DNA from: an uncultured Lachnospiraceae bacterium
GTDB lineage: Bacteria; Bacillota; Clostridia; Lachnospirales; Lachnospiraceae
Reading direction: 5' to 3'
Assembly: GCA_946405625.1 (NCBI GenBank)
Contig: CAMJHQ010000025.1
Coordinates: forward strand, 1 to 50,051
DNA: 50,051 bases
Both the position numbers and the translations under genes were made by a program. Position 1 is the stretch's first letter. Every line of letters begins with the position of its first letter. Below, piece by piece: positions 47,027 to 50,051 of the stretch. The notes below the pieces were generated by a model. The model worked only from the letters and a program-made list of their open reading frames with translations, did not search any database and had not been told where the DNA came from.

Positions 47027-47881
47027 TTATCTGAAAAAACTGGTAGCCAAAGATAACATCACATAACCCATAAATATACTGAAAAGGTTTGCAGCTATAG
47101 CATATTTGATACCCTTTATCGGATGATGATCATCGTACATATCCACAAGATTAATTGCATAGACCACTGATTCTATCGCTATTATAAAGATTTCAATCCA
47201 GCAGCTCAAAACGAACATGAATAATCCCGCATTCCAGAAGATTGCAATAAATGTATTCAGTCCGATCTGTGTTATTGTATTCGTAACAAAGAAACATATC
47301 AGATTTCTTTTATTATTCGGGTATCTGAATATCTTCAGCATAATGTATTCAAAAAGAAGCGTCAGTATATAACATACTATTATCCAGAATATCCTTTTAC
47401 TCAATCCCTCATCTTTATTATTTTCCCTCAATGTTCCCGAAGCAAAATCATAGGTGACTTCAGAATTATACTCAACTACATCTATCTCGTCACTGATCGT
47501 AACCTTACCGTCAGTTGAAATAATTATTACTCTGAACGGATCAGGTACCATATAATCAAAGAGATAGACCCCTTCATCATTCTTCTTATAAACATTATAT
47601 CCCACCGGTGATTCGAAGAAATACCACTTTTGATAATAAAAGTTTTTCAGATATTCTCTCACTGAATCTTCCGTTACACTGTCGATTTTTAACTCTGCTT
47701 CCGGCATATCATATTCAAATTCATTTGAGAGCAGTGCAACATAATAATCTGCCGGTGCATTTACAACCGTAAGCTTGATAGACGGCTTCGGCCCCATATC
47801 TGCACGAACTTTCTCAGGAAAAGCCGCAAGAAATGTGCTTATAACAAGGATTAATATCACAAGTTTCTTTAATCGCTTCAT
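47027..47881 (-). CDS. Envelope protein with extracytoplasmic domain and four membrane helices
   Basis: 284 residues. Cleavable signal (about 1-27, ending VRA-DMGPKPS), an extracytoplasmic domain of about 130 residues, and about four membrane helices in the C-terminal half. The ADMGPKPSI start of the mature protein is a pattern I have seen in uncharacterised Firmicutes membrane proteins; function unknown. It lies between the interrupted EamA gene and the surface-protein terminator, with no visible partner. Confidence 0.72.
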   Translation of the reverse strand: MKRLKKLVILILVISTFLAAFPEKVRADMGPKPSIKLTVVNAPADYYVALLSNEFEYDMPEAELKIDSVTEDSVREYLKNFYYQKWYFFESPVGYNVYKKNDEGVYLFDYMVPDPFRVIIISTDGKVTISDEIDVVEYNSEVTYDFASGTLRENNKDEGLSKRIFWIIVCYILTLLFEYIMLKIFRYPNNKRNLICFFVTNTITQIGLNTFIAIFWNAGLFMFVLSCWIEIFIIAIESVVYAINLVDMYDDHHPIKGIKYAIAANLFSIFMGYVMLSLATSFFR

Positions 47882-47939
47882 ATAGTTTATCCACCAAATT
47901 TATATCCCATAATCCAACAAACAAATTAAATAAGTAACA

Positions 47940-47973
47940 AACCGGAAGGAACTATTAAAGGATCCTTCCGGTT
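47940..47973 (-). terminator. Terminator of the surface-protein gene
   Basis: Perfect 11-bp AACCGGAAGGA/TCCTTCCGGTT stem with a 12-nt loop; on the minus strand it is followed by TTTGTTACTT. About 45 bp after the surface-protein stop codon. Confidence 0.8.
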
Positions 47974-48018
47974 CAATTAATCCAAAGATTATTTTATCAT
48001 AATATTCAGATTATAACA

Positions 48019-50051
48019 TTAAAACTTTTTACGGCGTTTACGTATAGCTAATATAACTATACCTGCTGTCGAAAGTATTAACAATGCTGCAATCAGACCG
48101 ACTGACATATTGTCTCCTGTTTTAACAGATGTAACCTTGCTATCGGTAATTGTTACAGTTGATGTTTTTTCTGTAGTAGTAGTTGTATCGTTTGTTTTTT
48201 CAGCATTTACCACAGGATTTTCAACCATATCCAAAGTAAATATATCTTCGTTTCCAATCTGTACTGTTGCTGTATCTCCACCGTTAACAACTTTACCGGT
48301 TCCACCGTTTGACTTAAGTGCTCCCTCAAGTACTTTTACTCTGAGGGATACTGATCCTTCCTGTCCTGCAGGAACATCTTTAATAGTCCAGATTACAGTA
48401 CCGTTTTCATATACGCCATTATCTGATGAAGTAATATATGATACCTGAGGATCAAGTTTATCTTTAATAGTTACTGTAGCTGAATCATTTGTATAGTTCT
48501 TATACTTGATCTGGTATATTATCTCATCTCCAACTTTTACTTCACCCAATGTTCCGTTTCCGACATATGGGACAACTTCTCTCTTCGTCGGTTTAACAGG
48601 TACCGGAGGTGTTGGTGTGATTTCTTCAATAACCGGATTTTCAACCACCTCAAGTATATATTCCGGATCATTTCCGACTTTAACAGTTGAAGTATCTCCA
48701 CCGTTTACAACCTTTCCATTGCCGCCCTTTGATGCTAGCGCTCCTTCAAGTACTTTTACTGAAAGCGTCACTTCTCCGGTTGTTCCGGCCGGAACATCTT
48801 TTATAGTCCAAACAACCGTTCCATTATTATTTGAACCACCATCTGATGATTTTACATACTGTACATTTGCATCCAGCTTATCCGAAATCACTACGTCAGC
48901 TTTTTCGGTCTTATAATTCTTATAGCTGATTCTGTAAGTTATCTCATCTCCAACCTTTACGTCGCCAAGAATTCCAGTACCCTGATATGGTGTTACCTCT
49001 TCCTTATGTGGCTTCTCAACATCATACTCATCTACAGGATTTTCTACTGTATTAAGCGTATACTCGTTGTCGTTTCCAACCTTTACAGTTGCAGTATCTC
49101 CGCCATTTACGACTGAGCCTGTTCCACCCTGAGACTTAAGTGCTCCTTCGAGTACCTTAACCTTAAGCGTTACTGTTCCTTCCTCTCCGGCCGGTACTGA
49201 CTTGAGCGTCCATGTAACAATACCTGAAGCCAATGTTCCTTCATCAGATGCACTTACAAACTCTACATTCTTATCAAGTGTATCCTTGATCACTACATCA
49301 GCTGCAGTACTCTTGTAATTCTTATAGCTGATCTCATATGTGATCTCGTCTCCAACCTTAACAGATCCGAGTTTGCCCTGTCCCTGATATGGTGCTGTTT
49401 CCTTCTTTGTCGGATTATCCGGTACAGGATTTTCTACAGCTTCAACTGTCTGTTCAGTGTCATTACCAACCTTAACAGTTGTTGAATCTCCACCATTTAC
49501 AACCTTACCCGGTCCACGTTTCGAAGAAAGTGCTCCTTCAAGAACCTTGACTTTGAGTGTTACTTCTCCGGTTGCACCTGCAGCTACATTTGCTATTGTC
49601 CATGTAACCGTTCCGTTTGTATTAACTCCACCATTTGAAGCTTCTACAAATTCAACATTCTCATCAAGTGTGTCCTTGATCACAACAGTTGCAGGAATTG
49701 TCTTATAGTTCTTGTAACTGATCTTATATGTAATTTCGTCTCCAACCTTTACAGGTGAGAGTTCACCTGTACCCTGATATGGTGTTACCTCTTCCTTATG
49801 CGGTTTCTCAACATCATACTCATCTACAGGATTTTCCGCTGTATTAAGCGTATACTCGTTGTCGTTTCCAACCTTTACAGTTGCAGTGTCGCCACCGTTA
49901 ACAACCTTACCCGGTCCTTGTTTAGAAGAAAGTGCCGACTCAAGAACTTTGACTTTAAGTGTTACTGTTCCTTCCTCTCCGGCCGGTACAGACTTAAGCG
50001 TCCATGTAACAATACCTGAAGCCAATGTTCCTTCATCAGATGCACTTACAA
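48019..50051 (-). CDS. Repetitive DUF11-type surface protein, wall-anchored (5' end off the window)
   Basis: At least 677 codons; the frame stays open to the window edge, so the start lies outside. It is built of repeats of 130-140 residues, four complete and one partial, each with VKVGDEITY, a TIKD-type strand, G.VTWTI, VPAG and VVNGGDTATVKVGN, resembling DUF11 beta-sandwich domains that often carry isopeptide bonds. The C-terminus has a Thr-rich stalk, a VKTGD sortase-like signal, one hydrophobic helix and a KRRKKF tail. Probably a fibrillar adhesin stalk attached to the wall. Repeat pairs are duplicated at a 792-nt period. The anchoring motif is a variant of LPXTG, so the sorting enzyme is uncertain. 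Confidence 0.85.
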   Translation of the reverse strand, partial: VSASDEGTLASGIVTWTLKSVPAGEEGTVTLKVKVLESALSSKQGPGKVVNGGDTATVKVGNDNEYTLNTAENPVDEYDVEKPHKEEVTPYQGTGELSPVKVGDEITYKISYKNYKTIPATVVIKDTLDENVEFVEASNGGVNTNGTVTWTIANVAAGATGEVTLKVKVLEGALSSKRGPGKVVNGGDSTTVKVGNDTEQTVEAVENPVPDNPTKKETAPYQGQGKLGSVKVGDEITYEISYKNYKSTAADVVIKDTLDKNVEFVSASDEGTLASGIVTWTLKSVPAGEEGTVTLKVKVLEGALKSQGGTGSVVNGGDTATVKVGNDNEYTLNTVENPVDEYDVEKPHKEEVTPYQGTGILGDVKVGDEITYRISYKNYKTEKADVVISDKLDANVQYVKSSDGGSNNNGTVVWTIKDVPAGTTGEVTLSVKVLEGALASKGGNGKVVNGGDTSTVKVGNDPEYILEVVENPVIEEITPTPPVPVKPTKREVVPYVGNGTLGEVKVGDEIIYQIKYKNYTNDSATVTIKDKLDPQVSYITSSDNGVYENGTVIWTIKDVPAGQEGSVSLRVKVLEGALKSNGGTGKVVNGGDTATVQIGNEDIFTLDMVENPVVNAEKTNDTTTTTEKTSTVTITDSKVTSVKTGDNMSVGLIAALLILSTAGIVILAIRKRRKKF

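Overview
The window looks like a chromosomal segment of a low-to-moderate GC, Gram-positive anaerobe of the Clostridia, most likely a gut or rumen Lachnospiraceae (Butyrivibrio/Lachnospira/Eubacterium-like; the genus is inference). The supporting points are GGAGG-type ribosome binding sites, CIRCE-controlled chaperonins, the cysS-mrnC-rlmB-sigH cluster typical of Firmicutes, GlnRS, LTA-synthase-like enzymes, a non-cellulosomal cohesin/dockerin pair and a KTGD-type wall-anchored surface protein. Almost every gene is on the minus strand. The only confident plus-strand gene is tRNA-Gly(GCC).

Layout, plus coordinates left to right (transcription runs right to left). 1-2254: a palindromic/terminator element, groEL, groES, CIRCE and promoter. 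2263-3652: an MFS exporter with its own promoter and an 18-codon leader ORF. 3745-10835: a membrane protein, an OGG1-type glycosylase, glnS, a membrane-anchored cohesin protein and a secreted dockerin-bearing glucosaminidase. 10925-11640: a TerB-like gene behind a structured leader that ends in a terminator-like hairpin. 11690-15156: tRNA-Thr and the cysS-mrnC-rlmB-sigH operon. 15185-17358: htpG with its own CIRCE. 17381-21658: a DUF5721-like protein, a transglutaminase-like protein, argH and an FHA-domain protein. 21706-25625: typA and an LTA-synthase-like enzyme. 25651-28653: tRNA-Gly, an Lrp regulator, a second LTA-synthase-like enzyme and a 49-aa membrane peptide. 28737-34013: pyrE, then a pantothenate/CoA operon (panG-like, panB, panC, panD, coaBC). 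34026-41316: a very large hybrid sensor kinase, an M18 aminopeptidase, a pair of covarying tandem hairpins and an argD-like aminotransferase. 41396-44189: three membrane proteins of unknown function. 44265-46974: an EamA transporter gene split by an IS200/IS605-type element encoding TnpA and TnpB. 47027-50051: a membrane protein and the C-terminal part of a repetitive surface protein that runs off the window.

Functional themes. Two chaperone loci (groESL and htpG) share the same CIRCE operator and so probably the same HrcA repressor. The dockerin enzyme and cohesin membrane protein are adjacent and probably form a surface complex. The pan operon encodes ketoisovalerate to pantothenate plus CoaBC; the PanE step is most simply filled by the DUF2520-type reductase at the head of the operon. 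The region also holds several candidate RNA-level controls: the MFS leader peptide, the TerB-gene leader and the tandem hairpins upstream of the M18 gene.

The less ordinary signals are the tandem covarying hairpins at 39875-40053, the cohesin/dockerin pair, the MFS leader peptide, the attenuator-like leader at 11467-11576, a hybrid kinase whose H-box histidine is an asparagine, and a TnpB-bearing insertion that cleanly splits a reconstructible transporter gene. I found no CRISPR array, prophage or complete undescribed multi-gene defence system.
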